Assembly (NCBI RefSeq): GCF_004916975.1
Contig: NZ_STGQ01000002.1
Span: 310,001-374,000, forward strand
DNA from: Paenibacillus dokdonensis
GTDB taxonomy: Bacteria; Bacillota; Bacilli; Paenibacillales; Paenibacillaceae
Direction: 5' to 3'
Length of the DNA stretch: 64,000 bases
Shown here: positions 27,082 through 35,710 of the stretch, one piece after another
Layout of the letters: the number at the start of each line of letters is the position of its first letter
Position numbering within the stretch: position 1 is the first letter of the stretch
Program-made: the position numbers and the translations under genes
Notes under the pieces: generated by a model
Told to the model about the DNA's origin: nothing
Seen by the model: the letters and a program-made list of their open reading frames with translations, nothing else
The model's database searches: none

Positions 27082-28209
27082 ATGAACATCGGAATACCAA
27101 AGGAAATTAAAAATAATGAGAACCGCGTCGCCGTGACCCCGGCAGGCACTCTGGAATTTATCCAGCATGGACACCGTGCACTTGTGGAACGCAGCGCCGG
27201 ACTTGGAAGCGGATTCACGGATGAAGAGTATGCAGATGCCGGAGCCGTTATCCTGACGGAAGCCAAAGAGGTATGGGAGCAGGCGGATATGATCATGAAG
27301 GTCAAGGAGCCGCTGCCAAATGAATACGGATATTTCCGTAAAGGGCTGATCCTCTTCACTTACCTGCATCTTGCCGCTGAACCGGAGCTGGCCAAGGCGC
27401 TGGTTGCATCCGGTGTACATGCCATTGCATATGAGACCGTGAATGTGAATGGTACGCTGCCGCTTCTCACACCGATGAGTGAAGTAGCTGGACGTATGGC
27501 CGCCCAGATCGGGGCGCAGCTTCTGGAACGTCCGCATGGCGGCAAAGGTATTCTGCTCTCCGGCGTTCCCGGCGTGTCCCGCGGCAAGGTCACCATTATC
27601 GGCGGCGGCATCGTGGGTATGAATGCAGCCAAAATCGCCGCAGGTCTTGGTGCCGACGTCACCCTGCTTGATTTGAGCATACCACGTCTGCGCCAGCTTG
27701 ATGAAATTTTTGGAAATCAGATCAGCACCCTGGTATCCAGTCCTGCCAATATTGCTAAAGCGGTCGCTGAAACCGATCTTCTCATCTGCGCCGTACTGAT
27801 TCCGGGAGCGAAAGCACCTCTCTTGGTGACAGAAAGCATGGTGAAGACCATGAAGCCGGGCTCGGTCATCGTCGATGTTGCCATTGACCAGGGCGGCGTA
27901 GTCGAAACCATTGACCATATTACCACCCATGATCATCCGACCTACGTGAAGCACGGCGTTGTCCATTATGCAGTAGCGAATATGCCGGGCGCGGTACCAC
28001 GGACTTCGACACTGGCACTCACCAATGCGACGATGCCATTTGCGCTCAAGCTTGCGGATACACCGCTTCAGCAGCTCCTGAATGCCAATCCTGCCATTCG
28101 CAGCGGAGCTAACGTTCTAGGCGGGTTTGTAACCCATGAGGCGGTTGCGCGTGATCTCGGTTATGATTATATCCCGGCTGAGAAAGCCTTCAGCAAAGTC
28201 ACCATTTAA
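27082..28209 (+). CDS. ald: Alanine dehydrogenase
   Basis: A 375-residue NAD-dependent enzyme converting L-alanine to pyruvate and ammonia in the cytoplasm. The N-terminal signature MNIGIPKEIKNNENRVAVTP with the substrate-binding Arg15, the catalytic-region Lys in MIMKVKEP, the His in FTYLHLA and the NAD-binding GGGIVGMNAA are all present. Length is exactly that of the family. GAGGTGA precedes the ATG. It is divergent from the PucR-type activator. Transcripts from upstream of 26886 would carry the repeat element in their leader. Confidence 0.97.
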   Translation: MNIGIPKEIKNNENRVAVTPAGTLEFIQHGHRALVERSAGLGSGFTDEEYADAGAVILTEAKEVWEQADMIMKVKEPLPNEYGYFRKGLILFTYLHLAAEPELAKALVASGVHAIAYETVNVNGTLPLLTPMSEVAGRMAAQIGAQLLERPHGGKGILLSGVPGVSRGKVTIIGGGIVGMNAAKIAAGLGADVTLLDLSIPRLRQLDEIFGNQISTLVSSPANIAKAVAETDLLICAVLIPGAKAPLLVTESMVKTMKPGSVIVDVAIDQGGVVETIDHITTHDHPTYVKHGVVHYAVANMPGAVPRTSTLALTNATMPFALKLADTPLQQLLNANPAIRSGANVLGGFVTHEAVARDLGYDYIPAEKAFSKVTI

Positions 28210-28213
28210 AATG

Positions 28214-28247
28214 GAAACAGGGTCCCCTTGACGGAGACCCTGTTTCT
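28214..28247 (+). terminator. Terminator of ald
   Basis: AAACAGGGTC pairs with GACCCTGTTT around an 11-base loop, ending in TTTCTT. It lies between the convergent ald and ydjO and may serve both. Confidence 0.85.
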
Positions 28248-28269
28248 TATTTCATATGATGGCGGACAT

Positions 28270-28494
28270 CTATATCAAGGTGCCCTTTTTCAGCATTTTA
28301 ATAGGATGGTCATTAACGACCAGGGGCAGCATCTTCGTACTGCTGCTCATAGGAGAGCTGCAGTGGGCGCATAAAGGCTCATGCTCAAAAGCAAAGTTAT
28401 CCCTCATCCAGCCGTTGCAATTCTCGTTGGAACAAGACCAGATCGTCGTGTCCGCCTCAGGAATTTCCTCAACCACTTTTTTTCCGAAGTACAT
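28270..28494 (-). CDS. ydjO: YdjO-family small cysteine-motif protein
   Basis: A 74-residue cytoplasmic protein. It carries two cysteine pairs, CSNENC (with the family block WMRDNF after it) and CAHC, which look like a zinc ribbon. The pattern matches the cold-inducible YdjO family of Bacillus: a short basic start, the metal motif, then an SxTKMLPL-type end. GAGGACGG lies upstream of the ATG. A slightly longer plus-strand frame over the same bases is a shadow. The function of the family is not established. Confidence 0.85.
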   Translation of the reverse strand: MYFGKKVVEEIPEADTTIWSCSNENCNGWMRDNFAFEHEPLCAHCSSPMSSSTKMLPLVVNDHPIKMLKKGTLI

Positions 28495-28654
28495 CGCAAT
28501 CCCGTCCTCATCCTATATTTTCGCAGCGTCCCAGCTGTTTCCTTAGTATGACCTGGAAACGCCAAAATATGTTATCAAGACTGAACTAAGTTGTATGTCC
28601 GCGTTCAAAGTAACTTCTCCATCATTGGAGGGTCTGTCTTATGTATATTTCAGT

Positions 28655-28993
28655 CTATGCTAAAAAATTGCACTTTCCCTTCATCATTTGCGCGAATGCA
28701 GATGGTTCATCCAAAGCTAAATAAATCGTTTTTACCTTCCGCGGCATGAACAACAGTGTCTGCACCATCATCGGCTCCGCCAGTTCAATGCGTACATTGG
28801 GCGTAACGACCGGCAACGCAGCATGCCTGCTTTCATTCTTATCCGGATGAAATTCCAGTGCGGTATCTATAGAAACGATCCGGCTGTAAGGCACATCGGC
28901 CTGGATTCGCATTCCGTAACGGATGCGAAGCTGTTCCTGCCGAACTAGCCACCAGTAAAACACATATGGCATAATCAGAAGAGAAAAACGCAT
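28655..28993 (-). CDS. Hypothetical PH-like protein, possibly truncated at its N-terminus
   Basis: About 112 residues from the first ATG. A single hydrophobic segment (LLIMPYVFYWWLVR) is followed by a domain with IRYGMRIQADVPYSRIVSID and VRIELAEPMMVQTLLFMPRK, which reads like a bacterial PH-domain membrane protein. No ribosome site precedes this ATG or the TTG 11 codons earlier, and the membrane part is shorter than expected, so the 5' end may have been lost next to lipL. It was not recognised as a named family. Confidence 0.5.
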   Translation of the reverse strand: MRFSLLIMPYVFYWWLVRQEQLRIRYGMRIQADVPYSRIVSIDTALEFHPDKNESRHAALPVVTPNVRIELAEPMMVQTLLFMPRKVKTIYLALDEPSAFAQMMKGKCNFLA

Positions 28994-29040
28994 GAATGCG
29001 TCTGACGTGTCATGATGACATAGCAAAGGAAGCGATCTCT

Positions 29041-29880
29041 ATGCCCGAAGTAAGCAACGCTGAATTCAGCTCCATGCTCATATTGGACCGCATGAACCAT
29101 GATATGCAGCAGGATGCCCTGCATCCATTCGCACTGGATGAGCTGCTGTGCAAGGAAACCGGACGGGGCGGTCCGCCCCTATGCCATATTTGGCGGCATC
29201 CCCGCTCCTTTATCATCGGGCTGCGCGACAGCCGTCTTCCGGGAGCAGCCCAGGCTAGAGCCTGGCTCGAGTCCATGGGATACCGCACCGCGATCCGCAA
29301 TTCCGGCGGAGCAGCCGTACCACTCGATCTGGGCGTTGTGAACCTGTCGCTTATTCTGCCGAAACAGGGTTCCGGCGACGAGCGTTTCCGTGCCGACTTC
29401 GAACGAATGTACAGCCTGATCCGGGAAGCTCTTGCGCATACCGGCTTTGCCGTAGACAAGGGCGAAATTGCCGGAGCCTATTGTCCCGGTGATTTTGACC
29501 TCAGCATTGGCGGCCGGAAATTTTGCGGCATTGCACAGCGCCGGCAGGCACATGCTTATGTCGTGCAGGCATTTGTCATCGCCGAGGGATCAGGCCAGGA
29601 GCGCGCACAGCTCGTAAGAGATTTCTACGACCAGGCGGGCAAGGGGGCAGATGCAGCCGACTATCCGCAAGTGGAGAGCAGCAGCACCGCTTCCTTGGAG
29701 GAGCTGACAGGATTGGGACCGAATGCATCGGAGCGGTTTGCCGAGGCGGTCAAGGACATCATCCGCGGCCGGCAAACCATGGAGGGGACAACCGCTTCGG
29801 CAGCCCGTCTTGTACTCCCCGGGACCCATGAAATCACGGAAATGGCTGAACAGCTCAGGCAGCGTTATGCCCCGCGGTGA
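29041..29880 (+). CDS. lipL: Octanoyl-[GcvH]:protein N-octanoyltransferase LipL
   Basis: A 279-residue amidotransferase of the lipoate-ligase fold. In the Bacillus lipoate pathway it moves the octanoyl group from GcvH to the E2 subunits of 2-oxoacid dehydrogenases. Matching blocks are FALDELLCKETGRG, RNSGGAAVPLDLGVVNLSL and GAYCPGDFDLSIGGRKFCG, with catalytic C148 in AYCPG and the conserved Lys in GGRK. The ATG at 29041 has AAAGGAAG at good spacing; the open frame 15 codons longer is not supported. It is a monocistronic gene. Confidence 0.92.
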   Translation: MPEVSNAEFSSMLILDRMNHDMQQDALHPFALDELLCKETGRGGPPLCHIWRHPRSFIIGLRDSRLPGAAQARAWLESMGYRTAIRNSGGAAVPLDLGVVNLSLILPKQGSGDERFRADFERMYSLIREALAHTGFAVDKGEIAGAYCPGDFDLSIGGRKFCGIAQRRQAHAYVVQAFVIAEGSGQERAQLVRDFYDQAGKGADAADYPQVESSSTASLEELTGLGPNASERFAEAVKDIIRGRQTMEGTTASAARLVLPGTHEITEMAEQLRQRYAPR

Positions 29881-29885
29881 ATCAT

Positions 29886-29916
29886 AAAAACCCGCACGGC
29901 TGATTAGCGGTGCGGG
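29886..29916 (-). terminator. Terminator of the MpsC-like gene
   Basis: On the minus strand CCCGCAC pairs with GTGCGGG, followed by T5. The hairpin begins within the last codons of the gene ending at 29904. Confidence 0.75.
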
Positions 29917-30608
29917 CTCAATGTGATGACAACAATACTTTTATCTAATGAATAATTCCAATCGATGAAGCAGTCGCTGATCCGGTTCTGAAGCAGGCTT
30001 TGGAGAACGTCGCTCCCTATAATATATTCCTTCTCCAGCTTGCGTTTTACACGTTTTAATACATCCCCTTGTCCCAAACGGATGATCTCCCGCTCCATAG
30101 GCAGCAGAACACCGCTTCTAATAACCAGCAGCGTGCGCGGATTCATCTCGTAGGATAGGGTGCTGCTAGGCGCTTTCTGCACTTGCGAACAAATCCGGTT
30201 TAGCTCGGCTTCGATATCACTCCTACCGCAGTAATCCGATGAAACGAATGGTGCATGATGAATTGGTCCGCGGCTTATGATCGTGATCATCCCCGTCTTT
30301 TGGGCCAAATCCCAATCGCAATAGCACTCGTCCGTTATTACACCGTTTACATCCTGCAGATACTGCAATATTCCCGGAATGACCGATATCATCAGTTTAT
30401 CCCTCGTCTCAAAAACGAGTTCCTCCTGTTGCTGGTCCAGCAATATTTTCTCAGCCGGTGTCAAGAAATTACGCAAATGAATGGTTATGAATGTGGAGCC
30501 TATAGAAACCACAACCGATTCCGGTCCTTTTCCAAAGTGGTCTCTTAGCAGCTTGCCAGTATAACTGGCGATAATTTGCTGAAATGATTGATTATGTAAT
30601 TGATCCAT
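29904..30608 (-). CDS. MpsC-like (DUF2294) protein with two tandem domains
   Basis: A 234-residue soluble protein made of two copies of the DUF2294/MpsC domain. The first copy spans about residues 10-115 (LLRDHFGKGPESVVVSIG ... ITDECYCDWDLAQKTGMITII) and the second about 120-232 (TLLVIRSGVLLPMERE ... ISDCFIDWNYSLDKSIVVITL). The family takes its name from a component of a staphylococcal sodium-translocating, membrane-potential-generating system, but neither MpsA nor MpsB is encoded here, so a solo role is likely. Upstream is a 428-base stretch without a gene. Confidence 0.75.
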   Translation of the reverse strand: MDQLHNQSFQQIIASYTGKLLRDHFGKGPESVVVSIGSTFITIHLRNFLTPAEKILLDQQQEELVFETRDKLMISVIPGILQYLQDVNGVITDECYCDWDLAQKTGMITIISRGPIHHAPFVSSDYCGRSDIEAELNRICSQVQKAPSSTLSYEMNPRTLLVIRSGVLLPMEREIIRLGQGDVLKRVKRKLEKEYIIGSDVLQSLLQNRISDCFIDWNYSLDKSIVVITLSPHR

Positions 30609-31036
30609 TGAATTTGACCCGTTCCACGGGCTGATTGCACTTCTGAAGGCAGAACCTAAAGGGCTGCCATGGTATCTGGAACGAATCCTTATTTCCCTCC
30701 TGATTACGAAGTAGCGGGCGGGCCATCACCCTGTGTGCCGGACTTTTTGGCCGGAAACGTCGGGCCTTAAACAATAAAAGGCCTAACATTCCCTTAACAT
30801 ATGAAGAGAAGTTAGGCCATGAAAGTGACTTTTATCCAAGGATATATTCATTCATTTACCCACAAGTTATCAAGTTATTAATATTCCAAATGCATTATAT
30901 CACAAGTTCTGCCTGAAAAAAAAGAGGCCGTTTTCCCAAAGAGTTCAAGCGGAGCATAAACCGTTTAAATGGAGTAGATAAGCATCCGAAATAAACACCA
31001 TTCTATACCTAATATGGTTTATATGGAGGGATTATT
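30609..31036. other. Gene-free stretch between the MpsC-like gene and the cupin gene
   Basis: No credible protein is encoded. The minus-strand leader of the MpsC-like gene contains a strong terminator-type hairpin (30775-30818), then GC-rich complementary segments (around 30725-30770) and an AGGAGGGAAATAAGG stretch near 30684-30700 with no start codon behind it. It could be a regulated leader. I could not match it to a known riboswitch class. Confidence 0.45.
30775..30818 (-). terminator. Hairpin terminator in the MpsC-like gene leader
   Basis: On the minus strand GGCCTAAC pairs with GTTAGGCC across a 23-base loop, followed by TTTTATT. It lies 167 bases before the gene start; no gene ends just before it. 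Confidence 0.6.
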
Positions 31037-31555
31037 TTGAACGGAGCGGACATGAATTCGTACTATTTTAAGGATGATGGAATCATACCCAACAACCCTG
31101 ATTTACCCGTGATGGTTTACAAAGGTGTCCTGCGGGACGAGCCCCTGGAAGCGGAGAGCATTTTCAATCAAAACGGCTGGCTGAACAGCTGGAAGAATGG
31201 CGTATTCAGCTATCACCATTATCACAGCATTTCGCATGAGGTCCTGGGTGTCGTGAGCGGATTGGCGGTTCTGCAGCTTGGCGGCGAGAGAGGCCGGAAG
31301 ATTGACGTATCCGCGGGAGATGTGGTGGTGCTTCCCGCAGGAACCGGCCATAAGAAAATCTCCTCTAGCGCGGACTTCAGCGTCGTGGGTGCCTATCCAG
31401 ACGGGATGGACTATAACGTATGCACCGGTGAACCAGACGAGCGCCCCCGCGTGCTCCAAGAGATTGAGAAGGTACCCTTACCCGGCACCGACCCGCTGTA
31501 TGGATTCAGCGGTCCCTTGATGGATGCCTGGAAGCCTGCACGGAAAGGAAAGTGA
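31037..31555 (+). CDS. yjlB: YjlB-type cupin protein
   Basis: A 172-residue single-domain cupin. The beta-barrel motifs are visible as YHHYHSISHEVLGVVSG (metal-binding His cluster) and GDVVVLPAGTGHKKI (second His). It matches the YjlB family, whose function is unknown. The start is a TTG seven bases after GGAGG; an ATG five codons later is also possible. Its stop overlaps the GTG start of the DoxX-like gene, so the two are coupled. Confidence 0.8.
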   Translation: MNGADMNSYYFKDDGIIPNNPDLPVMVYKGVLRDEPLEAESIFNQNGWLNSWKNGVFSYHHYHSISHEVLGVVSGLAVLQLGGERGRKIDVSAGDVVVLPAGTGHKKISSSADFSVVGAYPDGMDYNVCTGEPDERPRVLQEIEKVPLPGTDPLYGFSGPLMDAWKPARKGK

Positions 31556-31983
31556 ACGCTATTACCTACTCACAGCAACACTCCAATTCAAAGACTCGCC
31601 TGATTAAACGGATAGCACGTATGATTTTTGCGCTTTTTTTTGCCGCAGCTTGTGTATTCCACTTTCTGGAGGCCGACGGCTTCGCGCAAATGCTGCCGGA
31701 CTTCGTGCCGCTTAGGCTGCCTATGATCTATGCCACCGGTGTTTTGGAGTTGGTTCTGGGCGTACTCCTGCTGATCCCCAGAACCATGAGGCTGACCGGA
31801 ACTTTGATTGCCATCTATCTGGTGCTAGTTTTTCCCGCCAACATCTATGCGGCCATCAAGGAGATCCCCGCGCCAGGTTTCAATAACACGCCTCCTTCCG
31901 CACTCTGGATCCGGCTGATTTTCCAGCCGCTGCTGATCTGGTGGGTGCTGTGGTGCTCCCGCGGACGTGGCACAGAGCAGTAA
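31552..31983 (+). CDS. DoxX-like membrane protein
   Basis: A 143-residue protein with four membrane segments: an Arg/Lys-rich N-terminus, then segments near 24-42, 57-77, 82-100 and 118-136. The pattern GVLELVLGVLLLIPRTMRLTG and the following LAIYLVLVFPANI-like stretch (AIYLVLVFPANIYAA) are typical of the DoxX/MauE group linked to redox processes. It begins with a GTG that overlaps the cupin stop (GTGA). Role unknown; co-expression with the cupin is likely. Confidence 0.8.
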   Translation: MNAITYSQQHSNSKTRLIKRIARMIFALFFAAACVFHFLEADGFAQMLPDFVPLRLPMIYATGVLELVLGVLLLIPRTMRLTGTLIAIYLVLVFPANIYAAIKEIPAPGFNNTPPSALWIRLIFQPLLIWWVLWCSRGRGTEQ

Positions 31984-32002
31984 ATATTTTTAATATGTAT
32001 CG

Positions 32003-32035
32003 AAAAACCGCTGCGTCATATGCTGCGGTTTTTTT
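32003..32035 (+). terminator. Terminator of the cupin-DoxX operon
   Basis: AAAACCGC pairs with GCGGTTTT around a loop and is followed by T7. It lies 20 bases past the stop. Confidence 0.85.
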
Positions 32036-32265
32036 GTGCGCCCTCGGTCCCGAGACCGAGTACAACATCATACCCGCGCCGTTATCCAAACAAAAATGAT
32101 CGTTGTAAACTGATATCAGGGAAAATCAAACTGTACATATGCTGAAACCTGAACCGGGTATTAAAAGTTATCTCGCATAAGCTTTTATGCAGCATCCTCC
32201 CATCATGAACTCCACATCAATTTTCATAGCCCTAACAATTAAAAAGGAAATGAGGCAGACCCCGC

Positions 32266-33537
32266 ATGGAACTCTTCCGCAACTCCATATTCGTCAGAAT
32301 GTTTTTGGCCACCTTTGCTTCGCAGCTCGGCACCATGGTCGGCACGATGGCTTTCGCCTTTTATTTGATCGACCGCTTCAGCAATCAACCCGTTTATGCT
32401 ACCGTCGCTGAGATGATGTACTCTCTGCCGACTCTCGTGGTATTCCTGTTCATCGGCGTGCTTGCCGACAGATTGGACCGCAAACGTATTGCCGTGTATA
32501 GCGACTGGATCCGGGCTGGCTTATCCCTCGTGCTGCTTCTAGCCATACACGAAGACTGGATCATCGCTGCATTTGCCCTTCTTTTCCTGCGGAGTGGCAT
32601 TTCGAAATTTTTTGCGCCTGCCGAAATGAGCCTGCTGCAGGGCATCATGAAACCGGAACAGTATGTTCAGGCTTCCAGTCTGAACATGTCGATCATGGGC
32701 GTTTTCATGCTGTTCGGCATGAGCATGGGGTCGGCAGCTTATTATTACTTGGGCATCGAAGGAGCCATTATTATTGATACGGCCAGCTTCATCATTTCAG
32801 GTATTCTGCTCGCGTTTTGCCACTTCCCGCTTCATGTGCGGCAGCCGAATGGCAAAATGAAGCTGAAGGACTTGAACTTGAAAAGCATCGCCGCCGACTT
32901 CGGCATGGGCTTCAAGTACATCGTCCGAAACCGGCTGCTGCTTGCCATTGTTCTCGGTTTTTTCTTCTTTGGCATCGTGAACGGCGTGTTCTCGATCCTC
33001 CCTCTCTTTACGATGAAATACAAGCTCAGTCCTGATCAATATCAAATCTACACCCCGCTTGTCATGGTGTTTCTCGGCATTGGATACCTGGTGGGCAGCG
33101 TGATCAGCACCCCACTGATAAAAAAAACCGGCAAGGTGAGCGTACTGATTACCGGCCTCTTCCTGATCGGTGTGTGCACAATCTTTCTAGGCAGCTTCGG
33201 AAACATCCAGCTGTATCTGGGTATGATGGTACTGCTCGGCATCATTCTTGGACCGATTAACGTTGTGCTGGGCGGATGGATGCCGGAGCTGGTAGAACCG
33301 CAGAGCATGGGCCGGGTCAGCGCCTGGATTGAGCCGCTCTCTACCGCCGGTCAGGCCATCGCGCTTGGATTTGTCGCTATTGCCTTCCCGACCCTGGTAT
33401 CCGTGACGGCGCTGTACTGGATCCTCGCGGTAAGCATCTTCATCGTCAGCGTATATTACCTGCTCGTGCTTCCTTCGCTGAGCCGCAAGCATCAATACGA
33501 AACGAAGACGGAAATGAACGCAGAAATGCCCGGCTGA
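32266..33537 (+). CDS. MFS exporter (macrolide-efflux-like)
   Basis: A 423-residue major facilitator with about twelve membrane segments and the loop motif GVLADRLDRKRIAV. It belongs to the same MFS_3-type exporter group as the 8572-9882 protein but is not a close copy of it. A ribosome site (GAGG) lies ten bases before the ATG. It has its own terminator overlapping the stop codon. There is no adjacent regulator and the substrate is unknown. Confidence 0.87.
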   Translation: MELFRNSIFVRMFLATFASQLGTMVGTMAFAFYLIDRFSNQPVYATVAEMMYSLPTLVVFLFIGVLADRLDRKRIAVYSDWIRAGLSLVLLLAIHEDWIIAAFALLFLRSGISKFFAPAEMSLLQGIMKPEQYVQASSLNMSIMGVFMLFGMSMGSAAYYYLGIEGAIIIDTASFIISGILLAFCHFPLHVRQPNGKMKLKDLNLKSIAADFGMGFKYIVRNRLLLAIVLGFFFFGIVNGVFSILPLFTMKYKLSPDQYQIYTPLVMVFLGIGYLVGSVISTPLIKKTGKVSVLITGLFLIGVCTIFLGSFGNIQLYLGMMVLLGIILGPINVVLGGWMPELVEPQSMGRVSAWIEPLSTAGQAIALGFVAIAFPTLVSVTALYWILAVSIFIVSVYYLLVLPSLSRKHQYETKTEMNAEMPG

Positions 33538-33550
33538 TGCCGGGCTTTTT
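33528..33550 (+). terminator. Terminator of the MFS gene
   Basis: GCCCGGC, TGAT loop, GCCGGGC, then T5. The hairpin starts in the last codons of the gene. Confidence 0.9.
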
Positions 33551-33645
33551 CATGGGCAGGATTTGACATTCCCCGTGAAACGTTTATTTTTAGATATCAA
33601 GGATGTATTTACATCCGAAACAAATATCAACCGAGGTGAAACGGT

Positions 33646-34332
33646 ATGCGGCTCCTTGTCATTGAGGATGATAAACATCTGTCCGATACGGTATGCGAAA
33701 CGACGCGGGATCTATTTGAGGCCGAGCAGGCTTTTGACGGAGAAGAAGGCTTATATATGGCAGAACAGAACATCTACGATGTCATTATTCTAGATATTAT
33801 GATGCCTTACATGGACGGCTACGAGGTGCTTGGACAGCTCCGGCAAAAGGGCATCTCCACGCCAGTGCTCATTCTGACGGCCAAGGACGGAATCGATGAT
33901 AAAATTCGCGGCTTCAAAAAAGGGGCCGATGATTACCTCGTCAAGCCCTTCCACCGTGAAGAGCTGCTGCTCCGGCTCGAGGCGATTCTGCGGCGGTCAG
34001 TTGGCGGATTCAAGGAAAATACGCTGTTATTCAAGGATCTTAAGCTCAACCTGAAAAGCCGGGGCGTTCATATTGGCGAGGAAACGGTGCTTCTGAACGG
34101 TAAGCAAATTGACCTGCTGGAATATCTGATCAACAACAAAAACATGATTTTGACCAAAGAACAGATCTTTGACCGCGTCTGGGGCATGGACTCCAGCACG
34201 ACCAATACGGTTATCGAGGTATACATCAGCAATCTGCGCAAAAAATTCAAAGCCTTCGGTTATGACAAATACATCAAGACGATCCGGGGCATGGGCTACA
34301 TGCTGTCCGAGAATGAGGATGACCATGAATAA
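33646..34332 (+). CDS. OmpR-family response regulator
   Basis: A 228-residue regulator. The receiver domain has the acidic pair in LVIEDDKHL, the phospho-acceptor in VIILDIMMPYMDGYE and the Lys in DDYLVKPFHREELL. The C-terminal winged helix (about 130-225) ends in KTIRGMGYMLSE. GAGGTGA precedes the ATG. A perfect TTGACA with a poor -10 lies about 80 bases upstream. The kinase gene overlaps its end by eight bases. The pair stands before the VTC-DUF4956-CotH genes and probably controls them. Confidence 0.95.
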   Translation: MRLLVIEDDKHLSDTVCETTRDLFEAEQAFDGEEGLYMAEQNIYDVIILDIMMPYMDGYEVLGQLRQKGISTPVLILTAKDGIDDKIRGFKKGADDYLVKPFHREELLLRLEAILRRSVGGFKENTLLFKDLKLNLKSRGVHIGEETVLLNGKQIDLLEYLINNKNMILTKEQIFDRVWGMDSSTTNTVIEVYISNLRKKFKAFGYDKYIKTIRGMGYMLSENEDDHE

Positions 34333-35632
34333 GAACAAGGTCATCCGCAGCCAGCAGCTGCGGTTCATGGTCTATACCCTGATCGCATTCACCATCCTCT
34401 TCGGCATCTTCGGTACGATCATTTTCAGCCAGATTAAGACCACGCTGTATGCCAAAACGGATACGGATCTGAATGGCTATAAAATGATGATTGAAACCGG
34501 CGGCCGAGGAACCGCAAATGGCGCGAATCCGGACAAGAACTCTTTCTCTGACAAAAACGGCTTCCCTCCCCCTCCCGACATAGGCGGCCGGCTAGGATTT
34601 AACCCGCGCGTCATTCCCATTCAGTGGAATAAAGAAGGGAAAATCGCCAACATCCAGCAAATCGGCTTTATCAACTATGAAAATTATTTCAGCAGCTTGA
34701 AGTTTGACCCTGCTACCGTAGGTGTTATTTCAAATATGAGCATTAACAGCACCTATCATTTCCGGACGATTTCCGTCCCGCTCCCCTCGGAGACAGGCTC
34801 CTATATCCAGCTGATGGTCAATGTGGACTCCGAGCAAAATCTGATTGGAAATTTCAAACGGATTATTATTATATGCTCGATTATATTCATCCTGCTGTCC
34901 ATCACGGCCAGCTTTATTCTATCCCGGAAAATGATGAAGCCGATCATCCGCTCCTGGGACAAGCAGGTGGAGTTCGTGGAAAATGCTTCGCATGAGCTGC
35001 GGACGCCGCTGACCATTATCCAGAACAAGCTGGAGCTGATGCAGACGACGCCGGAGAAGAGGATCATCGATACGTTCGAAAATATTGCCCTCTCCCTTTC
35101 CGAAACGCGGCGGCTGTCGCGGCTGACTACGGATCTCCTGACGCTGGCACGGGCCGACTCCACCGAGACGCAGCTGGAGAAACAGATGATCGACCTGGAC
35201 GAATTCGTTCACAAGGTATGCAGTCCGTATGCGGAGATTGCAGAGCTGTCGGAGAAGCATATGTGGCTGAAGCTGCACAGCCAAACACGGCTGGAGGCCG
35301 ATCCTGCACGCCTGCATCAGCTGCTGGTTATCCTTCTGGACAACGCCCTGAAATATACCCGGGAGCATGACAGCATCGGCATCAGCACTTCCATAAAAGA
35401 AAATAAAGTCTATATCGAGGTCAGCGATACCGGTATCGGCATCAGCGAGGAAGGACTGTCCCGCATCTTTGACCGGTTTTATCGCGAAGACCGGGCACGA
35501 TCGCGCGAAAGCGGCGGCTCAGGGCTTGGCTTGTCCATCGCACAATGGATCGTAGACAGCCATCACGGCAGCATCCAGGCGCTGCATAACCAGCCGAAGG
35601 GCATGATTTTCCGTATCCGGCTTCCCAAATAA
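34325..35632 (+). CDS. Sensor histidine kinase of the VTC/CotH module
   Basis: A 435-residue kinase. The first membrane segment (about 15-37), an extracytoplasmic sensor region of roughly 140 residues and a second segment (about 180-200) precede the HisKA domain with the phospho-acceptor in FVENASHELRTPLTII. The ATP domain shows LLDNALKYTREHD, VSDTGIGIS and GSGLGLSIAQWIV. The ATG at 34325 follows GAGG in the end of the regulator gene; a longer frame is a shadow of that gene. The signal is unknown. Confidence 0.93.
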   Translation: MNKNKVIRSQQLRFMVYTLIAFTILFGIFGTIIFSQIKTTLYAKTDTDLNGYKMMIETGGRGTANGANPDKNSFSDKNGFPPPPDIGGRLGFNPRVIPIQWNKEGKIANIQQIGFINYENYFSSLKFDPATVGVISNMSINSTYHFRTISVPLPSETGSYIQLMVNVDSEQNLIGNFKRIIIICSIIFILLSITASFILSRKMMKPIIRSWDKQVEFVENASHELRTPLTIIQNKLELMQTTPEKRIIDTFENIALSLSETRRLSRLTTDLLTLARADSTETQLEKQMIDLDEFVHKVCSPYAEIAELSEKHMWLKLHSQTRLEADPARLHQLLVILLDNALKYTREHDSIGISTSIKENKVYIEVSDTGIGISEEGLSRIFDRFYREDRARSRESGGSGLGLSIAQWIVDSHHGSIQALHNQPKGMIFRIRLPK

Positions 35633-35653
35633 TTGAACCCCCCGGCAGCTTAG

Positions 35654-35696
35654 GCCGTCTTTCTTAACCAAACGGGCGTGAGAAGACGGCTTTTTT
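35654..35696 (+). terminator. Terminator of the regulator-kinase operon
   Basis: GCCGTCTT pairs with AAGACGGC (35683-35690) and is followed by six T. It separates the two-component genes from the VTC module. Confidence 0.85.
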
Positions 35697-35710
35697 GCTG
35701 TTCTTCTCAA

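Noticed and set aside
28256..28546. 96-codon plus-strand frame after ald
   Set aside because: It covers the YdjO-family gene on the other strand and lies just past the ald terminator with no ribosome site.
30684..30735. GGTGATGG-like stretch resembling the start of a fluoride riboswitch
   Set aside because: The second pseudoknot strand and the conserved tail are not present in the right order, and the downstream gene is not a fluoride exporter.
30592..30789. 65-codon minus-strand frame before the MpsC-like gene
   Set aside because: No ribosome site and no family-like composition; treated as leader sequence.
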